From: Bacteroidaceae bacterium
GTDB lineage: Bacteria; Bacteroidota; Bacteroidia; Bacteroidales; Bacteroidaceae
Assembly (NCBI GenBank): GCA_017379075.1
Contig: JAFNXL010000022.1
Span: 1 to 55,063 of the forward strand
Reading direction: 5' to 3'
DNA: 55,063 nucleotides
In this document: positions 48,601 through 55,063 of the stretch, one piece after another
Position numbering within the stretch: position 1 is the first letter of the stretch
Layout of the letters: every line of letters begins with the position of its first letter
Notes under the pieces: model-generated
Databases searched by the model: none
Seen by the model: the letters and a program-made list of their open reading frames with translations, nothing else
Told to the model about the DNA's origin: nothing
Position numbers and translations under genes: made by a program

Positions 48601-50544
48601 TTGCCAGAAGGCTTCCCTGTCACCTGCTTTCTGTTCGTATCCTACCACTCCGTTCAGCTCGAACTGGTCTATTTCATCCGTGTCAATTCCGTATCCGCTG
48701 TCGCCGTAATGCTTGTTGTTGTTCTCTCTGATGTTGAGCAAACCAAGATATTCTCCGTTGAAGAAGACATGGCAGGGCTGGGAGGCCTGACAGTCCAGAT
48801 AGAAGCCGGAACTGCGGAAAATCTCGTGCAAAGCTTGGTCCAGGAAGCGGGCATAAGTGTCGTTGCCGCCGTTGCGCACTTGAAGTGTCTTGTACTTGTT
48901 GTAGTCTTTCTTGCCTGCGAAAATCGGATAATCAAACGAGTTTTTCCCTTCGTACACCTTGCCGCTCTTCAGACGGAAAGACGATTTCATCGGCCAGCCG
49001 TTGCCGCCGCCGTAAGCGCGTGACCATCCGCCTGCAATCTTGAACTCGGCTTCCTGGTTGAGGACGGGGCGGTAACCGTTTTCCTCTTTTATTAGATATT
49101 CCACATTCACGGGGCGGTCCCAGTCCATGTTCCAGTTGCATGGGGAGTCCTGCCCGTTTCCTGAGATTCCATTGGTGCCTTTGGTGTAGACACCGATGAT
49201 GTCGTCATACAGATTGTCCGGATGTGTGGAGATGCTGAGAACGGGCAGTTGCAGGCCGTTCTCGTCCTTGATGAAGGTGCGTGTAATCACTTGACTCGGC
49301 AGTTTGTCATCCGCAATCAGAACAAAACGGAAGATTTTTGTAGAGTAAGTGGTGAACGAACCGTTTGTGGACGTGATACCGTGTGTGGCAGTAGGGGTGG
49401 AGCCGTCAGTCGTATAACGCAACTTGGTGCCTGCTGGAATCCTTACATTAAAACTGATGTTGTTGGTGAACAGGGTGGATTCCTTGTCAATGACAGGCGC
49501 TTCCAGGCGGTCTGTCGCGAATACACTCTGGTTGTTGCTCGCATTTGGCGAGGCCGTTCCAGTCCAGCCCCATGTGTCTCCGCCGTCTGTAGTGCGGGCG
49601 TAAGAACACCGTGCGATGGATGGGGGATAGTTGATTTGGTCTACGGTTGTTCCGTTTGCGTCAATCAGTTCCAGCGTACCACCGTCCGGGTCCATCTTGA
49701 ACGGAATCTGCTGGTGGGATTTTCCACCGAAATTGCCGTCCGCGCTGTTATGGTCGAACCACAAACATGTAAATCCGTTGCTTTTGAGCAGCCCGTGCCC
49801 CATGTCCAGAACTTGTTCCTCAACGATACCGTCAGCGTCGGTATGACGTATTCTGGCTTTGTCAAGCGCATGCAGTGCAGAGGATGTGTTGTATAGCTCT
49901 ATCCATCCACCGTAATTGAAGGAATTATCGATGAATTGGTCGATATTTGCTACATGGATTTCATTGATGCGGACATTGGAAAGGTCGTTGCTGAATTCAA
50001 ATTCCTCACTGAGGTGATACAATTGTAGCTCGGCGGCATGCCAGAATTTTCTAAATCCGCTGCTTGCGCCTTGACAGTCTGTAACCGTAAGACGTATGTG
50101 GCTGACGGGTTCCCGTATGGCCCAGGGTATGGAGTTCACACCGGAAAATCCGTGATAAGGCAGCTCTATGTGGGCTATATTTGTCCAGGATGTTCCGTTT
50201 TTGCTTCCGCTGACTGTTATCTTTGTCGGGTGGTCGTTGGATGCGTTTCTTCGGTGCATGTACAGGTAGACAAGTCCAGTAACGGGCTTGTTCAGCGCAA
50301 TCTGTATCCAATGTTGGTTTCCGCTGGTTTCGCTGTGCCAGTCGCTGTGCCAGAATGTACCAATATTTCCGTCAATCAGCGCTCCGATATCTTTCCCTTC
50401 CTGGGAGTCGCTGTATGGACTGCTTAATTGTGACACATTTGTAATAAGAGGAACGGGTTCGCCCGATGCGTCTTGTGCCTGGGCGTTTGCAGTTATGATG
50501 CCAGCCACAAAAGCCAGCAAACAGAGGAACTGTGTTTTCAACAT
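45691..50544 (-). CDS. Giant secreted CotH-kinase/lamin-tail protein with T9SS-type C-terminal signal
   Basis: A 1,617-residue protein with signal peptide MLKTQFLCLLAFVAGIITAN. Domains in order, by eye: F5/8C-like domain (about 30-180, GALIDGNIGTFWHSDWHSE and KFWHAAELQLY), lamin-tail domain (about 190-330, VRINEIHVANIDQFIDN), a chitobiase-like strand domain (TKLRYTTDGSTPTATHG), CotH spore-coat-kinase-like domain (about 450-830, with GGWSRAYGGGNGWPMKSSFRL, FFNGEYLGLLNIREN and MMMFDTDAAF), a beta-sandwich, a second lamin-tail domain (IRINEVSAGNSIYINDY), and a C-terminal sorting signal (NGQQISRPVSGVYMLKTIYE then KITR). It is probably sent to the cell surface by T9SS. ATG 50544 starts the signal peptide. 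Confidence 0.88.
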   Translation of the reverse strand: MLKTQFLCLLAFVAGIITANAQAQDASGEPVPLITNVSQLSSPYSDSQEGKDIGALIDGNIGTFWHSDWHSETSGNQHWIQIALNKPVTGLVYLYMHRRNASNDHPTKITVSGSKNGTSWTNIAHIELPYHGFSGVNSIPWAIREPVSHIRLTVTDCQGASSGFRKFWHAAELQLYHLSEEFEFSNDLSNVRINEIHVANIDQFIDNSFNYGGWIELYNTSSALHALDKARIRHTDADGIVEEQVLDMGHGLLKSNGFTCLWFDHNSADGNFGGKSHQQIPFKMDPDGGTLELIDANGTTVDQINYPPSIARCSYARTTDGGDTWGWTGTASPNASNNQSVFATDRLEAPVIDKESTLFTNNISFNVRIPAGTKLRYTTDGSTPTATHGITSTNGSFTTYSTKIFRFVLIADDKLPSQVITRTFIKDENGLQLPVLSISTHPDNLYDDIIGVYTKGTNGISGNGQDSPCNWNMDWDRPVNVEYLIKEENGYRPVLNQEAEFKIAGGWSRAYGGGNGWPMKSSFRLKSGKVYEGKNSFDYPIFAGKKDYNKYKTLQVRNGGNDTYARFLDQALHEIFRSSGFYLDCQASQPCHVFFNGEYLGLLNIRENNNKHYGDSGYGIDTDEIDQFELNGVVGYEQKAGDREAFWQWLTLSKQIAANPNDKEIWTQICELVDIDEYCNYMAAECYIGSTDWLTNCNNIKGFRSRTDNGKFHMMMFDTDAAFNNNNMIASIYDMLQNNDGRFSDNSGKNYLTEIFFNMLEYEPFKQQFIHAFSIVDGSVMEPERCRKIIDEMSAYTKQALALEGNDPSGSASWLYNRIANEGERSTRRNNLKAFFNLKKEYKVRLESNIPEARLLLDGQEIPTRKFDGIIFGKANITAKAPAGYVFKGWNLISNSAEQNALIPFRSTWQYYDKGSLDGTGWNAQGYTASNWKSGKAPFGYGTVGTTANAADYYTTIDYGGDPNKKRPTYYFRKTFTLTEEPSYEDRFYIHYYLDDGALFYINGTEVGGYHCNSGVSYDDFSTTHEGNTAAYGTIEIPATVLQKGSNVITVEVHNTSFTSSDIFFDAKVEKAKFKTTFLGNKETITLNDEVDNSIYHLTSVYEEIKDPLKLMEAGASPIRINEVSAGNSIYINDYFKRNDWIELYNTTDQDIDVAGMYLSDSRSNPQKYQIHAGNSTATTIIPAHGKLIVWCDKLDPISQLHSSFKLDNADGAYISLQAEDGTWADEMEYFAQDRWQTYGRYPDGGNHTSHLSQPTIALPNVMGTYDFNKENAEEWDSGEMAITLEMAQGWNWVSHNLSEDAHRSRFTGYAQSILGQQESYVKDSTLGWSGSLNTIKTATGYKIKMDSQADITLRGKLFDVKETVSLQQGWNWLGCPLYNATTIEAAMSDYTPTEGDAIIGLDAFATYEDGKWEGTLTSISPGQAYMVKCGTAQSFHWNSLSAPTSRTRRYKAPVAETSADAPWNVDIHAHPNVTSVIATLDINDAPASNGNYTIGAFCGDECRGVAQHLNGLLYLNIHGNGGEQITFRLIDEEGQQHQITQTLALATETVWGSRKEPFRFTLGGDGIHVPTSAGSRIVSNTFYNTNGQQISRPVSGVYMLKTIYENGHTIVRKITR

Positions 50545-50566
50545 ATTAATATTACATATTTTAGTG

Positions 50567-50574
50567 CAAAGATA
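50567..50574 (-). promoter_or_regulatory. -7 box upstream of CotH gene
   Basis: TATCTTTG on the minus strand, 22 bases before the ATG. A TTTG -33 box is not clear. Confidence 0.5.
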
Positions 50575-50719
50575 TGTTTTTTGTAATGAAAACGGGTAGA
50601 AAAGCATGGAAAATAGAGTGGTTGAGACTTATTTTAACTATAATTTGAATGTGAAGCCAGCTTTTCCTGTCATACATTATATTATATGGCTAATGAAACA
50701 GCATTAAAACAAGATAAAA

Positions 50720-50751
50720 TTTGTGTGGATAAATGAAAATAGTTAATTTTG
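50720..50751 (+). promoter_or_regulatory. Promoter of coiled-coil gene
   Basis: TTTG 50720-50723, 20 bp, TAATTTTG 50744-50751, 31 bases before the ATG. Confidence 0.85.
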
Positions 50752-50782
50752 CGAGCAGTTAAAATCTATTAAGTAACCAAAA

Positions 50783-51145
50783 ATGCGTGTGATGATGAAA
50801 AAAGCATTTGTGATGGCTCTGTTTGCCATAGGCATTATGGGCAAGAGTGAGGTTCATGCGAACTCTCATGAATATCTGGTGGCAGACACGTTGAGCAGCG
50901 AGGCGTTTTCCAAGCAGCTTGATGCGGTTTCCGTTGAAATCAAAAAGGCTGAAGTGGAAGTTAAAAATGCAAAGAAAACGGCAAAGGACGCGTCTGACAA
51001 GGTAAAGGCTGCCAAGCAAGTGGAAAAGGAAGCCAAGGCCGCTTTGAAAGAGGCTCAGACAAAACTGAAACAGCAGAAAGATAAGGAGAAGGCTTTGAAG
51101 AAGGCCCTGAAACTTCAGAAGGCAGGTGAAAAGTTGAAGAAATAA
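50783..51145 (+). CDS. Small exported Lys/Ala-rich coiled-coil protein
   Basis: A 120-residue protein. Residues 1-27 form a signal peptide (MRVMMKKAFVMALFAIGIMG; cleavage after VHA near 26). The mature part from about 45 onward is one continuous heptad-like helix, extremely rich in Lys, Ala and Glu (KKAEVEVKNAKKTAKDASDK through LKKALKLQKAGEKLKK). No family recognised; it resembles small periplasmic coiled-coil or histone-like proteins only in composition. It has a consensus promoter and precedes the SGNH hydrolase by 26 bp. Met4 or Met5 could be the start. Confidence 0.75.
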   Translation: MRVMMKKAFVMALFAIGIMGKSEVHANSHEYLVADTLSSEAFSKQLDAVSVEIKKAEVEVKNAKKTAKDASDKVKAAKQVEKEAKAALKEAQTKLKQQKDKEKALKKALKLQKAGEKLKK

Positions 51146-51171
51146 TATTCTATATTTAAATAAAAAACATT

Positions 51172-51864
51172 ATGAACAAGAAAATCCTATTTTTGCTGAT
51201 GCTCGTATTTTGCATCAGTGGAGTGAAAGCTCAGAAACATGAGTTTGCCAACTGGAGACGTTATGAAAAGGCCAACAAAGAGTTGGGTGAGCCTGGCCGC
51301 AAAGAAAAACGTGTGGTGTTGATGGGTAACTCCATCACAGACGGATGGCCCGGAACCCGCCCCGACTTCTTCAAGAAGAACAAGCTCATTGGCCGTGGTA
51401 TCGGTGGTCAGACCAGCTATCAGTTCTTGCTCCGTTTCCGTCAGGACGTGCTTGACCTCAAGCCCAAGGTGGTTGTCATCAACTACGGTACCAACGACAT
51501 CGCAGAGAACACCGGTCCATACGATGAGGACAAGACTTTCGGCAATGTGGTTTCTATGGTGCAGCTGGCACAGGCAAACAAGATCAAGGTGATTCTGGCT
51601 TCTTGTCTTCCTGCAGGTGGTTTCGGCTGGCGTCCAGAAATCAAGGATGCAATGGCGAAGGTCACCAAGTTGAATGCCCGTGTAAAGGAATATGCCGACA
51701 AGAACAAGATTCCCTATGTAGACTATTTCAGCGCATTGGTTTCAGCCGACGGCAAGGAAATGAATCCCGATTACGCCACCGACTATCCTGCAATACACCC
51801 CAATGCAAAGGGCTACGAGGTAATGGAAGGCCTGTTGCTTCCCGTAATTAAGAAAATGCGCTAA
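51172..51864 (+). CDS. SGNH/GDSL-type esterase (exported)
   Basis: A 230-residue enzyme with a signal peptide (MNKKILFLLMLVFCISGVKA). SGNH blocks: VVLMGNSITDGW (block I, Ser nucleophile in GNSITDG), GRGIGGQTSYQFL (Gly block), INYGTNDIAENTG (Asn block) and YPAIHPNAKGYEVM with the catalytic Asp and His (DYPAIHPN, variant of DxxH). Length is normal. Likely a carbohydrate esterase, such as acetylxylan or other acetyl-glycan esterase (family CE3-like or CE-unassigned), by its close similarity in motif to such enzymes; the substrate is not proven. The EFR1 gene follows after 6 bp. Confidence 0.88.
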   Translation: MNKKILFLLMLVFCISGVKAQKHEFANWRRYEKANKELGEPGRKEKRVVLMGNSITDGWPGTRPDFFKKNKLIGRGIGGQTSYQFLLRFRQDVLDLKPKVVVINYGTNDIAENTGPYDEDKTFGNVVSMVQLAQANKIKVILASCLPAGGFGWRPEIKDAMAKVTKLNARVKEYADKNKIPYVDYFSALVSADGKEMNPDYATDYPAIHPNAKGYEVMEGLLLPVIKKMR

Positions 51865-51870
51865 GAAAAA

Positions 51871-52632
51871 GTGATATACTATTTCAGCGGCACTGGAAAC
51901 AGCCGCACAGTGGCACACTGTCTTGGACAGTTGCTCGAATGCGACGTGGCGGACATGAGTGCTACGCAACAGATACCAGACTTGGGCTTTACCAAAAGCC
52001 TGGGTCTGGTTTTTCCAGTCTATGCCTGGGGGCTTCCCAATGTCGTGGAGCAGTTTGTCAGCCGTCTGCACCTGCTTGCCGATGATGTTTATGTATGGGC
52101 GGTGATGACGTGTGGCGATGACATGGGCTATGCCGACACCGTTTTGGACAAATGCCTGTATCGGGCATCGGGTCGGCATGTGCAGTCCGTCTACAGCGTG
52201 CCCATGCCCAATACCTATGTCTGCCTGCCGGGTTTTGATGTGGATGCCCCCGAAGTGGCCTCGGCAAAAGTGGAGCATACCCGAAACTTTTTGCCAGCTA
52301 TTGCCCGCGGCATCCATTTGCAGACCAAGGAATGCAATGTGGTGCGGGGAGCCTTTCCCTGGCTAAAGACCTATGTGCTTAGGCCTTTGTTCAACCGTTT
52401 CCTGCTTACCGACCGTTATTTTTATGCCGATTCCCGCCTGTGTGCCCGTTGTGGCTTGTGTGTCAAGCAGTGTCCAACAGGCAACATCCGCCTTTCGGAA
52501 AACGGCGTGCAGTGGGGCAAATCGAAATGCGCGGGTTGCTTGGGCTGCTATCATTCCTGCCCCCACAGAGCGATAGAATGGGGCAGTGCCACCAGGGGGA
52601 AGGGACAAAAGCAGACCAAGAATCTGTTTTGA
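51871..52632 (+). CDS. EFR1-family flavodoxin-ferredoxin fusion protein
   Basis: A 253-residue cytoplasmic electron-transfer protein. The flavodoxin-like N-terminus starts IYYFSGTGNSRTVA (FMN phosphate loop), with VFPVYAWGLPNVVEQFV. The C-terminus has two ferredoxin motifs, LCARCGLCVKQCPTGN and KCAGCLGCYHSCPHRA, each CxxCxxCxxxCP for a 4Fe-4S cluster. GTG at 51871 is the start: it puts the flavodoxin strand at residue 1 and lies 6 bp after the SGNH stop. Redox partner unknown. Confidence 0.9.
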   Translation: MIYYFSGTGNSRTVAHCLGQLLECDVADMSATQQIPDLGFTKSLGLVFPVYAWGLPNVVEQFVSRLHLLADDVYVWAVMTCGDDMGYADTVLDKCLYRASGRHVQSVYSVPMPNTYVCLPGFDVDAPEVASAKVEHTRNFLPAIARGIHLQTKECNVVRGAFPWLKTYVLRPLFNRFLLTDRYFYADSRLCARCGLCVKQCPTGNIRLSENGVQWGKSKCAGCLGCYHSCPHRAIEWGSATRGKGQKQTKNLF

Positions 52633-52748
52633 GGGATGTTCTAAAAAACGATAAAAAACCTAATTATCGTTAATAGATTTGCTCATCTCGTGAAAAATGG
52701 CTAACTTAGCGGTATCAAATAACCCAATATACATTAATCTTGAACACT

Positions 52749-53810
52749 ATGGACAACAGGTATTGCCTAATTTTAGCCGGTGGAAACGGAAGCCGTTTAT
52801 GGCCGATAAGCCGTACTACTTTGCCGAAGCAATTCATGGACTTTTTTGGAACTGGACGTACAATGCTTCAGCAGACCTACGACAGAGTGGCACGCTTTAT
52901 TCGTCCCGATCACATTTATATATCCACTAACGTACAGTATCTACCCCTTATCTATCAGCAACTTCCGCAGGTTCATGACGAACAGATTCTTGAAGAGCCT
53001 GTGCGCCGTGGAACGCTGGCGTCTGTGGCTTGGGGAACGGTGGTGATTGCAAAGGCCAACCCCCACGCCAATGTCTTTGTTACTCCTGCCGACCATGTGA
53101 TACAGAACGAAGACGCTTATCAGAGCGACATATTGAAAGCATTGGAGTTTGTGCAGGATAATCAGGGCCTGCTGGTGACGGGCATCCGTCCTGGCCGACC
53201 CGAGACCGGATATGGATACATCCAGATGGACGACCGTCACGAGGTGGCTGCGGACATCTATCCCGTAAAGTCCTTTACAGAGAAACCCAATGCCGACTTT
53301 GCCGAAATGTTCATTCAGGAAGGTGATTTCCTGTGGAACTCAGGATTGTTCTCTTTCAATGTCAATGTAATGCTGAGCAATCTGTACAGCCTGGTTCCCG
53401 AATACCAGGAAGAGATTCCCCGTATGATGGCCGAGGCCGAGAGCGCCATACCGACCCTTGTGCCCGAATTCTTCAACAGTCTTCCCAACCGTAATGTGGA
53501 CGTAAGCATTCTTGAACGCAGCGACCATGTCTATGTGCAGCAAGGCCATTTCGGATGGGCCGATATGGGCACATGGGCAAGTCTCTATGAGGATGCGCCG
53601 GCAGATACGCAAGGCAATGTCTTGCTCAATACCAGGGCGTTCTTGTATGATTGTGCAGACAATATCATCCGCCTTCCGGACGGCCGCACCGCAGTGGTAA
53701 AGGGACTGAAGGATTATGTCATTGCCGAAGAAGGGGAAATTCTGATGATTTGTCCCCGCAAGGAAGTGGCGGCCATGCGCAAGATGCACACCGATACAAA
53801 GTTCTCATGA
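52749..53810 (+). CDS. Mannose-1-phosphate guanylyltransferase
   Basis: A 353-residue nucleotidyltransferase. The signature is ILAGGNGSRLWPISRTTLPKQF at residues about 8-29; FVTPADHVI is the metal-binding Asp region and FTEKPN the substrate lysine loop, followed by FLWNSGLFSF. It makes GDP-mannose from mannose-1-phosphate and GTP for glycan and GDP-fucose synthesis. There is no phosphomannose isomerase fusion (length about 350, single domain). The ATG at 52749 is used; the frame opens with a TTG at 52740. No consensus promoter was found; a TAACTTAG sequence near 52700 is only a partial match. Confidence 0.92.
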   Translation: MDNRYCLILAGGNGSRLWPISRTTLPKQFMDFFGTGRTMLQQTYDRVARFIRPDHIYISTNVQYLPLIYQQLPQVHDEQILEEPVRRGTLASVAWGTVVIAKANPHANVFVTPADHVIQNEDAYQSDILKALEFVQDNQGLLVTGIRPGRPETGYGYIQMDDRHEVAADIYPVKSFTEKPNADFAEMFIQEGDFLWNSGLFSFNVNVMLSNLYSLVPEYQEEIPRMMAEAESAIPTLVPEFFNSLPNRNVDVSILERSDHVYVQQGHFGWADMGTWASLYEDAPADTQGNVLLNTRAFLYDCADNIIRLPDGRTAVVKGLKDYVIAEEGEILMICPRKEVAAMRKMHTDTKFS

Positions 53811-53830
53811 CCTAATTGCGTTTTTTACCG

Positions 53831-54814
53831 ATGAAAGCAGTAAAATTTATCTTTCTCTCCATCTTTCTTTTCGTTGCTTCTGCCCTCTTTGCCAACGAAC
53901 CCCGGATGATGTTCGGCGACACTTCTCGCAAAGGTGTGCCCTTTTCCAAGGACCCCCATGTGGTCAGTTTTGGTGGACGGTACCTGATGTATTTCTCCAT
54001 TCCTCCCCATAAGGACAAGCCTGCGGGCGGATGGAACATTGGCATTGCCGAAAGCAAAGACTTGATAAACTGGCAGAAGGTGGGAGAGATAAATCCCGAA
54101 GCGGAATACGAGCAGAAAGGCCTTTGTGCGCCCGGAGCATTGGTGCGCGACGGCAAGGTGCACCTCTTTTATCAGATTTATGGCAACGGACGCAAGGATG
54201 CCATTTGTCATGCCGTTTCTGCTGACGGCATCCATTTCCAGCGCAACGCCACCAATCCCATCTTCCGTCCCACGGGCGAATGGAATTGTGGACGTGCCAT
54301 AGATGCCGAAGTGATATTCTTCAAAGACAAGTATTTCCTCTATTTTGCATCCCGCGACCCAGAATATAAGAAACAGATTTTGGGTGTGGCCATCGCACCG
54401 GCCGATACCGACTTCAACCGCGAGGACTGGACCCTGGCGGCCGATTCGTCCATCCTCTATCCCGTTTTGCCCTGGGAGGGCGAGTGCATAGAGGGTGCAT
54501 CAGTTATCCGCAGGGGACGCAAACTCTATATGTTCTATGCCGGAGCCTATAACAACTGGCCCCAGCAGGTGGGCGTGGCGGTAAGCAAGGATGGCATACG
54601 CTGGGAGCGCATGAGCGACACACCTTTCCTTCCCAACGGAAAGGAAGGCGAGTGGAACAGCAGCGAATCCGGGCATCCGCATATCTTTACGGCAGATGAC
54701 GGTCGCACCTTCCTGTTCTTCCAGGGTAATAATGATAAGGGAAAGACATGGTACATCTCCAACCACGAAGTTTTGTGGCGTAAGGGCAAGCCCCAGCTAA
54801 AACCTGCTTTTTGA
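53831..54814 (+). CDS. GH43-like five-bladed propeller glycosidase (exported)
   Basis: A 327-residue exported protein with signal peptide MKAVKFIFLSIFLFVASALF then AN. Propeller repeats are FSKDPHVVSFGGRYLMYFS, APGALVRDGKVHLFYQIYG, DAEVIFFKDKYFLYFASRD, EGASVIRRGRKLYMFYAGAY and HPHIFTADDGRTFLFFQGN. The three acidic positions expected for GH43-type catalysis could be the Asp in KDPHV, the Asp in IDAEV and the Glu in ECIEGAS. It might also belong to the related GH117 or GH130 propellers. The ATG at 53831 is 20 bp after the guanylyltransferase stop, so it may share its transcript. Confidence 0.78.
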   Translation: MKAVKFIFLSIFLFVASALFANEPRMMFGDTSRKGVPFSKDPHVVSFGGRYLMYFSIPPHKDKPAGGWNIGIAESKDLINWQKVGEINPEAEYEQKGLCAPGALVRDGKVHLFYQIYGNGRKDAICHAVSADGIHFQRNATNPIFRPTGEWNCGRAIDAEVIFFKDKYFLYFASRDPEYKKQILGVAIAPADTDFNREDWTLAADSSILYPVLPWEGECIEGASVIRRGRKLYMFYAGAYNNWPQQVGVAVSKDGIRWERMSDTPFLPNGKEGEWNSSESGHPHIFTADDGRTFLFFQGNNDKGKTWYISNHEVLWRKGKPQLKPAF

Positions 54815-54873
54815 CGGCCTGTTCCCGACATTTTTGAGCGGTGAGCCGTGAGTGATGAGTAGTGAGAGGGTAG

Positions 54874-55063
54874 GGACGTTGCGTGCAGCGTCCGAAGAGA
54901 TAATCTCACGGATCTCGCAAATTTTGCTCTAAGCCTTTGGCGGGATTGGCGCGATTTGCGTGATTGAAACAAATCTCAATCCCCATAGCAGTAGTACTGC
55001 GTTGCCCGTTTAAGATATACTTCTACTGCTGATGCAGTATATCTGCATCGGCACTTGCAGTAT
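54874..55063. repeat. Repeat-like noncoding end of window
   Basis: After the GH43-like gene there is no ORF. GGACGTTGC/GCAGCGTCC (54874-54893) and GATGCAG/CTGCATC (55031-55049, loop TATAT) are hairpins. CTCGCAAA and TTTGCGTGATT-like stretches at 54905-54965 recall low-complexity intergenic repeats of Bacteroidales. The window ends inside the pattern. Confidence 0.45.

Noticed and set aside
52647-52671. AACGATAA/TTATCGTT hairpin as terminator of the EFR1 gene
   Set aside because: The stem is weak and A/T-rich and no T-run follows; not listed as a feature.

Overview
The window reads as chromosomal DNA of a Bacteroidales bacterium, most likely of the Prevotella type. The support is direct: at least ten promoters fit the Bacteroidetes -33/-7 form (TTTG or TTG, about 20 bp, TAnnTTTG), one large secreted protein ends in a type IX secretion-like tail, there are many signal-peptide and outer-membrane proteins, and tRNA genes do not encode CCA. 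The genus is inference. Layout: 1-6706 is a minus-strand housekeeping block (ruvB, ybeY, ctpA-like protease, coaD, parE, an acetyltransferase-like gene). 6892-18968 is a plus-strand block: two OmpA-type proteins with almost identical C-terminal halves around a Tat-exported oxidoreductase, then a VanX-like dipeptidase, a THUMP-like methyltransferase, a CPBP protease, a porin, a GH16 glucanase, a phosphodiesterase-like lipoprotein and an AspT/YidE-type transporter. 19046-23738 holds minus-strand genes (DUF362 ferredoxin protein, META lipoprotein, tRNA-Leu, flotillin, NfeD-like partner) and a small inverted-repeat element. 23859-34194 is plus-strand: NUDIX, topA, aroK, speA, argB and a large GH2 beta-galactosidase; ribF faces it. 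35121-39680 is the accessory region. A tRNA gene with anticodon CAT is followed by a 2.86-kb island bounded by a 97-bp duplication of the tRNA 3' end and its terminator. The island has no integrase. It carries a promoter-to-terminator noncoding RNA gene of about 390 nt that I do not recognise, a 266-bp MITE-like element, and a three-gene operon whose last two products are paralogous, apparently tail-anchored proteins. An intact ISL3-family insertion sequence with an 8-bp target duplication sits just outside the island. 39681-55063 contains a tandem-retropepsin secreted protein, an ECF sigma operon, a sodium:amino acid symporter, GH26 mannanase, a 1,617-residue CotH/lamin-tail protein, a small coiled-coil exported protein, SGNH hydrolase, a flavodoxin-ferredoxin protein, mannose-1-phosphate guanylyltransferase and a GH43-like propeller. 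Two 244-bp intergenic repeats exactly 30,300 bp apart each hold four ACTTAAGT boxes at an exact 22-bp period; a third, one-unit copy lies at 39571. The best candidate for something undescribed is the island: the noncoding RNA plus the membrane-anchored paralogue operon. Its function is unknown and nothing here proves one.
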